Source: Rhizobium sp. Pop5 (GTDB lineage: Bacteria; Pseudomonadota; Alphaproteobacteria; Rhizobiales; Rhizobiaceae). Taken from it: a DNA stretch of 64,000 bases. Under the pieces are notes generated by a model. It worked only from the letters and a program-made list of their open reading frames with translations. It searched no databases and had not been told where the DNA came from. Below, piece after piece: positions 1 through 7,845 of this stretch. Position 1 is the first letter of the stretch, and every line of letters starts with the position of its first letter. The stretch lies in the NCBI RefSeq assembly GCF_024721175.1, contig NZ_CP099399.1, positions 930,001 to 994,000 of the forward strand, given 5' to 3'. Position numbers and translations under genes: made by a program.

Positions 1-982
1 GAACCACAAGCAAGGTCTGGTGCAGCACTCCTTCGGCTGGCCGCTCGGCATGAAGACCGGCGGTGGCTCCTTCCTTTATCACCTGGAAGACAATCTGGTG
101 GCCGTCGGTTTCGTCGTCCACCTGAACTACAAGAACCCCTATCTCTATCCCTTCGAGGAATTCCAGCGCTTCAAGACCCATCCTGCGATCCGCACCACCT
201 TCGAGGGCGGCAAGCGGCTCTCCTATGGCGCGCGCGCCATCACCGAGGGCGGCTACCAGTCGGTGCCGAAGCTGTCCTTCCCGGGCGGCGCGCTGATCGG
301 CTGTTCGGCCGGTCTCGTCAACGTGCCGCGCATCAAGGGCAGCCACAATGCGGTTCTGTCGGGAATGATGGCGGCAGACCGGATCGCTGCGGCGATTGCT
401 GCCGGTCGCGCCAATGACGAGGTGGTCGAGATCGAGAACGACTGGCGCTCAAGCGACATCGGCAAGGATTTGAAGCGGGTTCGCAACGTCAAGCCGCTGT
501 GGTCGAAGTTCGGCACCGCGATTGGCGTCGCGCTTGGCGGTCTCGACATGTGGACGAATACGCTGTTCGGCTTCTCTTTCTTCGGCACGCTGAAGCACGG
601 CAAGACCGATGCACAGTCGCTCGAGCCGGCCTCGCAGCATAAGCCGATCGCCTACCCGAAGCCGGACGGCGTCCTGACCTTCGACCGGCTGTCCTCGGTG
701 TTCCTGTCGAACACCAACCATGAGGAGGACCAGCCGGTGCATCTGCAGGTCAAGGACATGGGCCTGCAGAAGCGCTCCGAACATGACATCTATGCTGGCC
801 CGTCGACTCGTTACTGTCCGGCCGGCGTTTATGAATGGGTGGAGAAGGACGGCAAGGACGTCTTCGTCATCAACGCCCAGAACTGCGTGCACTGCAAGAC
901 CTGCGACATCAAGGACCCCAACCAGAACATCAACTGGGTGCCGCCGCAGGGCGGCGAAGGACCGGTCTATCCGAATATGTGA
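1..982 (+). CDS. Electron transfer flavoprotein-ubiquinone oxidoreductase, C-terminal part
   Basis: This membrane-associated flavoprotein passes electrons from reduced electron transfer flavoprotein to ubiquinone. Only the last ~326 residues are present; the reading frame enters at base 2 with NHKQGLVQHSFGWPL, a hallmark stretch of the family, so the 5' end lies outside the window. The C-terminus has the ferredoxin-like cluster ligands, YCPAGVYEW followed by NCVHCKTCDIKDP, which bind the single 4Fe-4S cluster, and ends in PPQGGEGPVYPNM as usual. No partner ETF genes are visible. The gene is complete at its 3' end and looks functional. Confidence 0.95.
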   Translation, partial: NHKQGLVQHSFGWPLGMKTGGGSFLYHLEDNLVAVGFVVHLNYKNPYLYPFEEFQRFKTHPAIRTTFEGGKRLSYGARAITEGGYQSVPKLSFPGGALIGCSAGLVNVPRIKGSHNAVLSGMMAADRIAAAIAAGRANDEVVEIENDWRSSDIGKDLKRVRNVKPLWSKFGTAIGVALGGLDMWTNTLFGFSFFGTLKHGKTDAQSLEPASQHKPIAYPKPDGVLTFDRLSSVFLSNTNHEEDQPVHLQVKDMGLQKRSEHDIYAGPSTRYCPAGVYEWVEKDGKDVFVINAQNCVHCKTCDIKDPNQNINWVPPQGGEGPVYPNM

Positions 983-1117
983 GGCGGATCGGCACCGCAG
1001 CCGGCAATTTCACGAGCGGAGGCGTTCGTGATCGCCTGCCGGCGGCGGTTCTTAGCCATTCGTTAACCATAAATTCCTTAGCTTGCGACATCTTCTCGAC
1101 GCACTAAGGACACTTTC

Positions 1118-1738
1118 ATGACGATCTCCCGCCGGGGCTTTCTGATTGCTCTGCCCCTTGTCGTGGCCGGCTGCTCTTCGACAGGTTTGAACAGCCAAAC
1201 GAATTACGCCGCACTTCCTGATGAGAAGTTTCCACTGCGGCAGGTGCCGATCGACAAGATCAAGCCGGAGCTCCGTCGCCAGGAAGTGGCCTACGAAACC
1301 ATTCATGCAACGGGCACCATCGTCGTCGATACGCCGGCGCGTCGCGCCTATTACGTCCTCGGCGATAACAGAGCGATGCGGTATGGCGTCGGTGTCGGCC
1401 GCGAGGGGCTGGCCTTTGCCGGTGATGCCTATATCGGCCGCAAGGCCGAGTGGCCGAGCTGGACGCCGACCGAAAACATGCAGCGCCGCGAAGAGCGCTA
1501 TCGCAAGCTTGCCGGCGGTATGCCGGGCGGCCCGAACAACCCGCTCGGCGCACGCGCGATGTATCTCTATCGCGGCGGCAACGATACGCATTTCCGCATT
1601 CACGGCACGAACCAGCCGGAATCGATCGGCCTCGCCATGTCGAGCGGCTGCATCCGCATGATGAACCACGACGTAATCGATCTCTACAGCCGCGTCGATG
1701 TCGGCGCCAGGGTTGTCGTCATCCAGGCTACGGCCTAA
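1118..1738 (+). CDS. Lipoprotein L,D-transpeptidase (YkuD/ErfK family)
   Basis: This is a predicted periplasmic L,D-transpeptidase, which makes 3-3 peptidoglycan cross-links or attaches proteins to the wall. It is 206 residues long. The N-terminus has an RR pair and a lipobox (LVVAGC, lipidated Cys19), so a lipoprotein is expected. The catalytic signature is present: HGTN at about residue 162 and SSGCIRM with Cys178. The region between them (NPLGARAMYLY) is typical. A second, closely similar L,D-transpeptidase without the lipobox is encoded inside the pilus operon at 17138. The gene stands alone, with ~135 bp separating it from the gene before it. Confidence 0.92.
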   Translation: MTISRRGFLIALPLVVAGCSSTGLNSQTNYAALPDEKFPLRQVPIDKIKPELRRQEVAYETIHATGTIVVDTPARRAYYVLGDNRAMRYGVGVGREGLAFAGDAYIGRKAEWPSWTPTENMQRREERYRKLAGGMPGGPNNPLGARAMYLYRGGNDTHFRIHGTNQPESIGLAMSSGCIRMMNHDVIDLYSRVDVGARVVVIQATA

Positions 1739-1806
1739 GCCCTAGGGCCGAAAGAAAAGCGATGCCCTCAGGGAGAGCAGGGGCGGACATCGTTGATGAA
1801 AGTGAA

Positions 1807-1838
1807 TTGACGAACGGGACAAGTGTGCTCAGTATACT
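1807..1838 (+). promoter_or_regulatory. Possible sigma-70 promoter for the small secreted protein gene
   Basis: TTGACG (1807-1812) and TATACT (1833-1838) resemble -35 and -10 boxes, 28 bases ahead of the start codon at 1866. The spacer is 20 nt, longer than the optimum of 17, so this is a weak call based on sequence only. Confidence 0.3.
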
Positions 1839-1865
1839 GCGATCTATTCATAGATGGAGGCCGAA

Positions 1866-2096
1866 ATGCGTAGTATAAGCATAATAGTTTCTATCGTGGC
1901 ACTTTCTACGTTTGCCAGTGCTTTACCGGCACTGGCGGCCATCAAGACCGTTACGCAGAGGCCGACAACTCAGTCATTGCCGGCGGGACAAGCGGTGCTT
2001 TTTAATGACGGGCAGTGTCCTGCAGGGCAGATTGCCAAATTCGTGCATAAAGAGAAGTCGGGTCAACTCAAAAAATCCTGCGTTCATTCAAACTGA
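1866..2096 (+). CDS. Small secreted protein, unknown function
   Basis: This 76-residue product has an N-terminal signal peptide (MRSISIIVSIVALSTFASALPALA) followed by a ~52-residue mature part rich in Gln, Thr and Lys, with two cysteines (QCPAG and KKSCVHS) that could form a disulfide in the periplasm. The start at 1866 is chosen because GGAGG lies at 1856-1860, five bases upstream; an in-frame ATG at 1854 overlaps that site. The DNA is less GC-rich than its neighbours. I do not recognise a characterised family; rhizobia carry many such short secreted proteins. Confidence 0.7.
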   Translation: MRSISIIVSIVALSTFASALPALAAIKTVTQRPTTQSLPAGQAVLFNDGQCPAGQIAKFVHKEKSGQLKKSCVHSN

Positions 2097-2143
2097 ACCG
2101 CCGCAGCATATCGCTGACGGCGGCTCTTGATTGATCGAAACGT

Positions 2144-3049
2144 TCAGCGACGCTTGGCGGCAATGCCGGTCGAAAGCGCCACGCCGATGCCGGTGATGAC
2201 AGCGGCGCTGATTTCGGCAAGCCCCGTCTGCTCGCCGAGCAGGAAGCCGCCGCCGAGCGTCGCGAGCACCGGCGTCAGCGCCGTGAAGGCCGCAGCCTGC
2301 GTTCCGCCGAGCGTGCGCACCGCTGTGCCATAGGCCACCATGGCTACGAGGCCGGAAAGAATCCCCTGGCTCAGCACCTGCAGGCCGACTTCCGGGAGCG
2401 GAGCCTGCGGCAGCGAAATACCGAAGGCGAGAGCAAGCGCAGCGATGATCAGGAAAGACCAGACGGCAATCAGCGCGCTGGCCTGAACAGCGGTCAGACC
2501 CGAGCGGCGAAAGGCATGGGTATAGCTTGCCCAGAGCACGGCACCGGCCGGCAGCATGACAAAGCTCGTCCAGGGCAGGGAGGCATCGGCAAGGCTGCGG
2601 CCCAGCAGGATCAGCACACCTCCAACGATCGCCGCCAGCCCGGCGATGCGCGTGACATCAGGCCGTTCCCGAAACAGCAGAATGCCGATCAGTGCGGTGG
2701 CCAGCGGCATCGAGCCGCCGAGCAGAATACCCGATGAGGCGGCCGGTGTGGAGTGAATGGCAAGCGTCGTCACCAGGAAGAAGATCGCGCCGCAGCCGGC
2801 GACCATGATCGCCAGCAGATGAAGCGGCAGTCCCTTTGGCAAGAGCCCGATACGCAGCCAGACCGGCGAGAGAACCAGCGCCGGAATGCCGAAACGGATG
2901 AGCCCGATATCGACTGGGCCAAGCGACGTCGCGGCACTGTGGCGGGTTGCCAGAAACCAGGTCGACCAGATCAGCACGGTGATCGTGCCGGCGGCATAAC
3001 CCAGCGTCTGTGACGGCGATTTTTCATTTGAAAATGCAATCGTGCTCAT
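2144..3049 (-). CDS. EamA/DMT-family transporter
   Basis: This 301-residue inner-membrane protein has about ten hydrophobic segments in two repeated EamA halves, as in drug/metabolite exporters of the RhaT/YdcZ type. A ligand cannot be read from sequence. It is divergent from an Lrp/AsnC regulator starting at 3196, an arrangement often seen when the regulator controls an amino-acid exporter, so amino-acid or metabolite efflux is a reasonable inference. The start ATG at 3049 is followed by ~18 polar residues before the first membrane segment. Confidence 0.88.
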   Translation of the reverse strand: MSTIAFSNEKSPSQTLGYAAGTITVLIWSTWFLATRHSAATSLGPVDIGLIRFGIPALVLSPVWLRIGLLPKGLPLHLLAIMVAGCGAIFFLVTTLAIHSTPAASSGILLGGSMPLATALIGILLFRERPDVTRIAGLAAIVGGVLILLGRSLADASLPWTSFVMLPAGAVLWASYTHAFRRSGLTAVQASALIAVWSFLIIAALALAFGISLPQAPLPEVGLQVLSQGILSGLVAMVAYGTAVRTLGGTQAAAFTALTPVLATLGGGFLLGEQTGLAEISAAVITGIGVALSTGIAAKRR

Positions 3050-3195
3050 CGTCCTAATCCCTACCCTTCATCCGGATCTTGTCCGGTCGAAGAGAAGATT
3101 AGCGCGAGATGCCGAGGCACGTCCTTGCTATCTGTGGCTCGAAAATCGTATCATGCGCAATCTTCTGCCAATTGACGCCAGCGGTGATCGCGAAA

Positions 3196-3669
3196 ATGCC
3201 AAATCTCGATAAATTCGATATTGCCATCCTGAGGTGCCTGCAGGAGGATGCCCGGGCCACCAATGTCGAGATCGCCGAGAAGGTCAATCTCTCGCCGTCG
3301 CCCTGTCTGCGCCGCATCCGCAATCTCGAACGGACGGGTATCATTCGCGGGTACACCGCCGATATCGATCGCAAGGAGGTTGGTCTCGGCCTGACGGTCT
3401 TCGTGGAATTCAAGGTGGTCCATCACAGCCGCGAGAATTCGGAGGCGCAGCAGAAGGCGCTGCTTGCCATTCCTGAGATCGTTTCCTGTTTTCTGATTTC
3501 GGGCACGGCCGATTTCCTCGCCGAAGTGGTGGTGGAGGATCTCGCCGCCTATGACCGGCTTCTGACGGAAACGCTGCTGACCCTGCCGAATGTCAGCGAC
3601 ATTCGCTCCAACTTCGCCATCCGCAGCGTCAAGACGCATGGACCGTTGAAGTTGCCCGAGGGAAAATAA
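3196..3669 (+). CDS. Lrp/AsnC family transcriptional regulator
   Basis: This is a 157-residue regulator. An N-terminal winged helix (LDKFDIAILRCLQEDARATN, then a SPSPCLRRIRNLE recognition helix) is followed by a RAM ligand-binding domain (GLGLTVFVEFKV to LPNVSDIRSNFAIR). The start at 3196 gives the standard family length; the frame continues upstream to 3109 but adds unrelated residues. It is divergent from the EamA exporter and probably controls it in response to an amino acid. A strong hairpin overlaps its stop codon. Confidence 0.9.
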   Translation: MPNLDKFDIAILRCLQEDARATNVEIAEKVNLSPSPCLRRIRNLERTGIIRGYTADIDRKEVGLGLTVFVEFKVVHHSRENSEAQQKALLAIPEIVSCFLISGTADFLAEVVVEDLAAYDRLLTETLLTLPNVSDIRSNFAIRSVKTHGPLKLPEGK

Positions 3670-3680
3670 TCCCCTCGGGC
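3654..3680 (+). terminator. Hairpin terminator overlapping the Lrp-family stop codon
   Basis: Perfect 9-bp arms GCCCGAGGG (3654-3662) and CCCTCGGGC (3672-3680) surround the TAA stop. The hairpin also faces the convergent mgtE end at 3697, so it may serve both strands. There is no long T run. Confidence 0.6.
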
Positions 3681-3696
3681 CTGTGGCATGCGTGTT

Positions 3697-5070
3697 CTAC
3701 AGCAGCGTGCCGCTGAGGATGAGCAGCGCCACCGAGAAGTAGATGACGAGCCCTGTGACGTCGACCAGCGTGGCGACGAAGGGGGCCGAGGCGCTGGCCG
3801 GATCGAGCCGGAGCTTCTGCAGCACGAAGGGCAGCATCGAACCGCAGATCGAGCCGAAGGTGACGATGCCGATCAGGGCGGCAAACACCGTGATGGCGAC
3901 CATCTGCCAGTGCGGGCCGTAATCGTAAAGCCCGGCCGACTGCCAGAAGACGATGCGCATGAAGCCGACGAGGCCGAGGATCGCGCCGAGCACGATGCCG
4001 GTCGGCAATTCGCGGAACAACACCTTCCACCAGTCCGAAAGCTTCAATTCGCCGAGCGCCAGTGCCCGGATGATCAGCGAGGTCGCCTGCGAGCCAGAAT
4101 TGCCGCCGGAGCTCATGATCAGCGGGATGAACAGCGTCAGCACCACGGCCTTCTCAAGCTCGCCTTCGAAATGCTGCATGGCGCTTGCCGTCAGCATCTC
4201 GCCGAGGAACAGGGCAGCCAGCCATCCGGCGCGCTTGCGGATCATGCCGGCGAAGCTGATCTTCATGTAGGGCTGGCCGAGCGCTTCCATGCCGCCGAAC
4301 TTCTGGGCCGCTTCCGTCGTGTCCGAGATCATCGTATCAATCACGTCGTCGACGGTGACGATGCCGAGCACCTGCCCATGTTGGTCGGTCACCGGTAGTG
4401 CGAGCAGATCGTGCTTGCGGATCAGGCGGGCGACATCTTCCTGCTTCATCAGCGGATCGGCCGAAACCGGGGTTCCCTTCTGGGCCACAGAGAGGATGGA
4501 TGCATCGGGCTCGCCGGTGATGAGACGGCGCAGCGTCACCACATGCATCAGCGCATGGCTCGCCTCGTCGAGCACGTAGATGGCATAGACGGTTTCGCGC
4601 GAGCGTTCGACCTGGCGCACATGGTCGAGCGTCTGGGCGACGGTCCAGCTGCCAGGCACGCTGACGAACTCCGTCGTCATGATGCCGCCCGCCGTGCGCG
4701 GCGGATAGCCCATCAGGTGCTGGATCGCGATGCGTACCGGCTCGTCGAGGCTGGCGAACAGTCGGGCGCGGGTCTCGCCGTCGAGTTCGAGCAACACGTC
4801 GGCGACGCGGTCATTGGACATGCCGTGCAGCAACCGTGCAGCATCTTCGGCGCCCATCAGCGCGAGGATCTGTGCGGCGTTGCGAAGTTCCGGCCGGTCG
4901 AGAATGTTGACGGCATAATCCAGCGGCATGCCTGCCAGTACGTGCCCGGCGTCATGGACGGTCAGCGCATTCAACGCATCGACATGTTCGGCGATCGTTG
5001 CGCTACGGCTGTTGTTGATGAAGGCACGGGCGGCATGGCCTGCCCGAAGTGGGAAGCGATTGATGTTCAT
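3697..5070 (-). CDS. mgtE: Magnesium transporter MgtE
   Basis: MgtE is a Mg2+-selective channel gated by its own cytoplasmic domains. The 457-residue product has the expected order: MgtE N domain (~residues 40-140, with DAARLLHGMSNDRVADVLLE), a pair of CBS domains (~150-270, with GYPPRTAGGIMT and GIVTVDDVIDT), and a C-terminal five-helix membrane domain (~300-457, with MSSGGNSGSQATSLIIRALALGE, the pore signature). The length matches family members. The upstream 180 bases form a hairpin-rich leader that could regulate it. Confidence 0.95.
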   Translation of the reverse strand: MNINRFPLRAGHAARAFINNSRSATIAEHVDALNALTVHDAGHVLAGMPLDYAVNILDRPELRNAAQILALMGAEDAARLLHGMSNDRVADVLLELDGETRARLFASLDEPVRIAIQHLMGYPPRTAGGIMTTEFVSVPGSWTVAQTLDHVRQVERSRETVYAIYVLDEASHALMHVVTLRRLITGEPDASILSVAQKGTPVSADPLMKQEDVARLIRKHDLLALPVTDQHGQVLGIVTVDDVIDTMISDTTEAAQKFGGMEALGQPYMKISFAGMIRKRAGWLAALFLGEMLTASAMQHFEGELEKAVVLTLFIPLIMSSGGNSGSQATSLIIRALALGELKLSDWWKVLFRELPTGIVLGAILGLVGFMRIVFWQSAGLYDYGPHWQMVAITVFAALIGIVTFGSICGSMLPFVLQKLRLDPASASAPFVATLVDVTGLVIYFSVALLILSGTLL

Positions 5071-5250
5071 TAAGGCTCGCCTTTCCGTCGATCCGCCGTA
5101 GCGTCCGACGAGCGAGCCGACAGGAGTCGGTCAGCGCACGAAGGCCGCGTACGGCAAAGGCAATCGACTGCTACTGTCGCTTGGCATCGTTAAGATGGCT
5201 CCGTTGAAATCCGTGACCGACAGGTGTCGCTCACGTGCTTTGCTAGGTGG
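5071..5250 (-). promoter_or_regulatory. Structured mgtE leader with tandem similar hairpins
   Basis: On the minus strand, the ~180 nt before mgtE contain two hairpins with near-identical cores: CGAC-ACCT-GTCG inside outer GTGA/TCAC arms, and CCGAC-TCCT-GTCGG about 100 nt later. Immediately before the ATG, AAGG-CGAG-CCTT can fold over the AAGG part of the Shine-Dalgarno sequence. This suggests a cis-acting regulatory RNA, perhaps Mg2+ responsive. It does not match the M-box consensus that I know. Confidence 0.4.
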
Positions 5251-5339
5251 TCCCGAATTCGGAAAAAGTCAAGCAGGGTAAATGCTTAACGCCAGAATGT
5301 CGCACCCCACGCCTTGCAGACGTGGGTGCTTCAGCCGGC

Positions 5340-6578
5340 CTACGCGCTCCGGCTGCGGCGTTCCAGGCGGAACGAAGCTGCAAAGACGAAGAGTCCAAGG
5401 AAGGAGAGCGCCGCGCCGACATAACCGGTCGCCGCAAAACCGTAGCCCCAGGCGATGACGAGCCCGCCGAGCCAGGCGCCGATCGCGTTGGCGATATTGA
5501 AGGCGGAATGGTTGGAAGCGGCCGCAAGCGTCTGCGCATCCGCGGCGACATCCATCAGCCGCGTCTGCAGCGCCGGACCGGCGGCAAAACCGCAGCCGAC
5601 GAGGAACACGCAGAGGCCGAGCATATAAGGATTGGCGGCCGTCAGCGAGAAGGTGGTCAACACGACGATATTATAGACGAGCGAGCCGCCGATCGTGCCG
5701 AGCAGCGACTTGTCGGCGAGCCACGAGCCGATGAAATTGCCGGCATTCATGCCGACGCCGAAGAGAACAAGCATGATCGGAACCGCACTTGCCGGCAGCA
5801 TGGCCACCTCGGTCGTTGTCGAGGCGATGTAGCTGAACATCGCGAACATTCCGCCATAGCCGACAGCGGCGATGCCGAGGGTCAGCCACACCTGAGGCCG
5901 GCGGAACGCGCCAAGCTCGCGGAGGAAGCTCGCCTCCGAGGAAACCCTGTCCCTTGGAACGTAAATCCAGATCAATGCCACCGTCAGCAAACCGACGGCG
6001 CCGACCGAGAAAAAAGCCACCTGCCAGTCGAGCGACTGGCCGAAGAACGTCGTCAGCGGCGTGCCGAGAAGGGTGGCGACCGTCAAGCCGAGCATGACGC
6101 GGCCGACCGCGCGTGCACGCCGATGCACCGGCACCATAGAGGCGGCGACGAGGGCCGCAACGCCGAAATAAGCCCCATGCGGCAGGCCGCTGATGAAGCG
6201 CAGGACGGTGAAGGTCTCGAAGGTCGGAGCCACGGCGCTTGCTATATTGCCGATGGCAAAGACCAGCATCAGCGTCAAAAGCAGCGTGCGGCGCGCCATC
6301 TTGGCGGCGAGCACGGCGATAACGGGCGCGCCGACGACGACGCCGAGCGCATAGGCGCTGATGACGTAGCCCGCCTGCGGCGTGGTGACCGAAAAGGTAT
6401 CGGCGACATTCGGTAGCAGTCCCATGATCGCGAACTCGCCGGTGCCTATGCCGAAGCCGCCGCAGGCAAGCGCCAGTTGAACCAGCGCCACTGTCGTCGC
6501 CGACGGCAGCTCGTCGTCCGGTTGGCTCTCGATGGAGTCCCGGGTGACGACGGAAACATTGGCGGCGATCTCAGACAT
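5340..6578 (-). CDS. MFS transporter, AraJ/YdhP-like sugar or drug efflux
   Basis: This 412-residue major facilitator has twelve predicted membrane segments after a ~30-residue cytoplasmic N-terminus. The first helix carries GIGTGEFAIMGLLPNVA, and loop regions ARRTLLL and GLPHGAYFGVAALVAASMVP are typical of the DHA1 group with AraJ, YdhP and related arabinose-efflux permeases. Residues 240-412 form the second six-helix bundle. The substrate cannot be assigned from sequence. It is a single gene, with the upstream 300 bases empty of convincing genes. Confidence 0.9.
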   Translation of the reverse strand: MSEIAANVSVVTRDSIESQPDDELPSATTVALVQLALACGGFGIGTGEFAIMGLLPNVADTFSVTTPQAGYVISAYALGVVVGAPVIAVLAAKMARRTLLLTLMLVFAIGNIASAVAPTFETFTVLRFISGLPHGAYFGVAALVAASMVPVHRRARAVGRVMLGLTVATLLGTPLTTFFGQSLDWQVAFFSVGAVGLLTVALIWIYVPRDRVSSEASFLRELGAFRRPQVWLTLGIAAVGYGGMFAMFSYIASTTTEVAMLPASAVPIMLVLFGVGMNAGNFIGSWLADKSLLGTIGGSLVYNIVVLTTFSLTAANPYMLGLCVFLVGCGFAAGPALQTRLMDVAADAQTLAAASNHSAFNIANAIGAWLGGLVIAWGYGFAATGYVGAALSFLGLFVFAASFRLERRSRSA

Positions 6579-6880
6579 GAGAGCTCCTTGAGGCGGTTTT
6601 ATGCTTGGCTAAAGGCCCTGGCGCAGGTGCTGCCGTGAGCCGATCGTTCGAAATGGCGGGATGTGGAGACGATCTCTCCGATATCTGATCTATCCGTGAT
6701 ATACCGGCAGGCGTCGAGTGCGTTTTTCGCAGTGCAGCGTCGTGTTATGTGCATATGTCCGTTGCAATATTTGCATTTCTGTCCTTTCTGGGGAGGAGCG
6801 CCGGCGCTTGAAATCGCCGATACCGCAACCATCTCAGGGGTAAAGGCAGGATTATTTCCGCGCCAGAGACGGGAGCCCTC
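6579..6880. other. Intergenic gap between divergent MFS and lipid-kinase genes
   Basis: This is 302 bases without a convincing gene. It must hold the promoters of both divergent genes. A stretch around 6740-6800 is less GC-rich than the coding regions. The open frame on the minus strand (6599-6985) runs into the kinase gene and has no recognisable domain. Confidence 0.5.
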
Positions 6881-7828
6881 ATGAAGCTTGTAGGCTTTTT
6901 CAATCGCGACGGCGGCACCTTCAAGACCACCGACATGTCGGCCTACGAGAAGAGGGCGGAAGCAGCTTTCCGCGAAGCAGGGCACGATTTCGACGCCATC
7001 GTTTTCTCAGGAAAGGAAATCATTCCCGCCATGGAGCGGGCCGCCAAACGCGACGATATCGACGGTATCGTCGCCGGGGGCGGCGACGGCACGATTTCGG
7101 CGGCGGCCTCGATCGCCTGGAAGAACGGCATTGCCCTTGGTGTCGTGCCTGCCGGCACGATGAACCTCTTTGCCCGTTCGCTGCGCGTGCCGCTCGATAT
7201 CTGGCAGGCGCTCGATGTGCTGGCTACCGGCGAGATCGACAATGTCGATATCGCCAGCGCCAACGGCCGGCCTTTCATTCACCAGTTTTCCGCCGGTCTG
7301 CACGCCCGCATGGTGCGCTACCGCAATGCCTACAGCTATCGTTCCCGGCTGGGCAAGATCAGGGCGAGCACGAAGGCTGCTCTCGGCGTGGTGTTCAATC
7401 CGCCGGAATTTGAGGTCGAGTTCGAGGCGGCCGGCATGCGGGAGCGCCGCAGGGTGTCGGCGATCTCGGTCTCCAACAATCCCTTCGGCGAGAATGCGCT
7501 GCTGCTTTACGCCGATAATCTCAGAAGCGGCGAACTCGGCTTCTACACGGCAAATCCGCTGAAGCCCCTCGGTGTCGCCCGTCTCGCCATAGACATGTTG
7601 CGCGGCAAGGTCCGCGAGAATGCCGACGTCATGGTGATGCATCCGGCTGAAGTGCATCTCCATTTCCCCAAACTGCGCTCCAAGGCCAATTGTGTCATGG
7701 ACGGCGAACTCCTGCCGCTCCAACGCGACGTTTCCATCCGGCTGCATCCAGGCGAATTGAAGGTCCTGGTCAAGCAGGGTCTCGCTGCTCAGGTGGACGC
7801 CAGCGAACGCCGCGAGCCGGCCGCGTAA
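6881..7828 (+). CDS. Diacylglycerol/sphingosine kinase-like lipid kinase
   Basis: This 315-residue protein has the diacylglycerol-kinase catalytic fold: VAGGGDGTISAAA at about residues 64-76 is the ATP-binding GGGDGT motif, followed by PAGTMNLFARSLRVP, and a C-terminal beta-sandwich with CVMDGELL. YegS/DgkB-like proteins phosphorylate lipid substrates at the inner membrane; the exact lipid is unknown. The start MKLVGFFNRDGG is the usual beginning of the fold. It converges with the glutamine synthetase gene 17 bases after its stop. Confidence 0.88.
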   Translation: MKLVGFFNRDGGTFKTTDMSAYEKRAEAAFREAGHDFDAIVFSGKEIIPAMERAAKRDDIDGIVAGGGDGTISAAASIAWKNGIALGVVPAGTMNLFARSLRVPLDIWQALDVLATGEIDNVDIASANGRPFIHQFSAGLHARMVRYRNAYSYRSRLGKIRASTKAALGVVFNPPEFEVEFEAAGMRERRRVSAISVSNNPFGENALLLYADNLRSGELGFYTANPLKPLGVARLAIDMLRGKVRENADVMVMHPAEVHLHFPKLRSKANCVMDGELLPLQRDVSIRLHPGELKVLVKQGLAAQVDASERREPAA

Positions 7829-7845
7829 GGCAGTTCCGCCTGATT

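Noticed and set aside
5071..5250. Calling the mgtE leader an M-box riboswitch
   Set aside because: The conserved M-box core that I know is not visible; only hairpins are, so it is reported as a candidate leader.
6599..6985. 128-codon minus-strand frame between MFS and lipid-kinase genes
   Set aside because: It overlaps the start of the lipid kinase by 105 bases and has no recognisable fold; kept as an intergenic gap.
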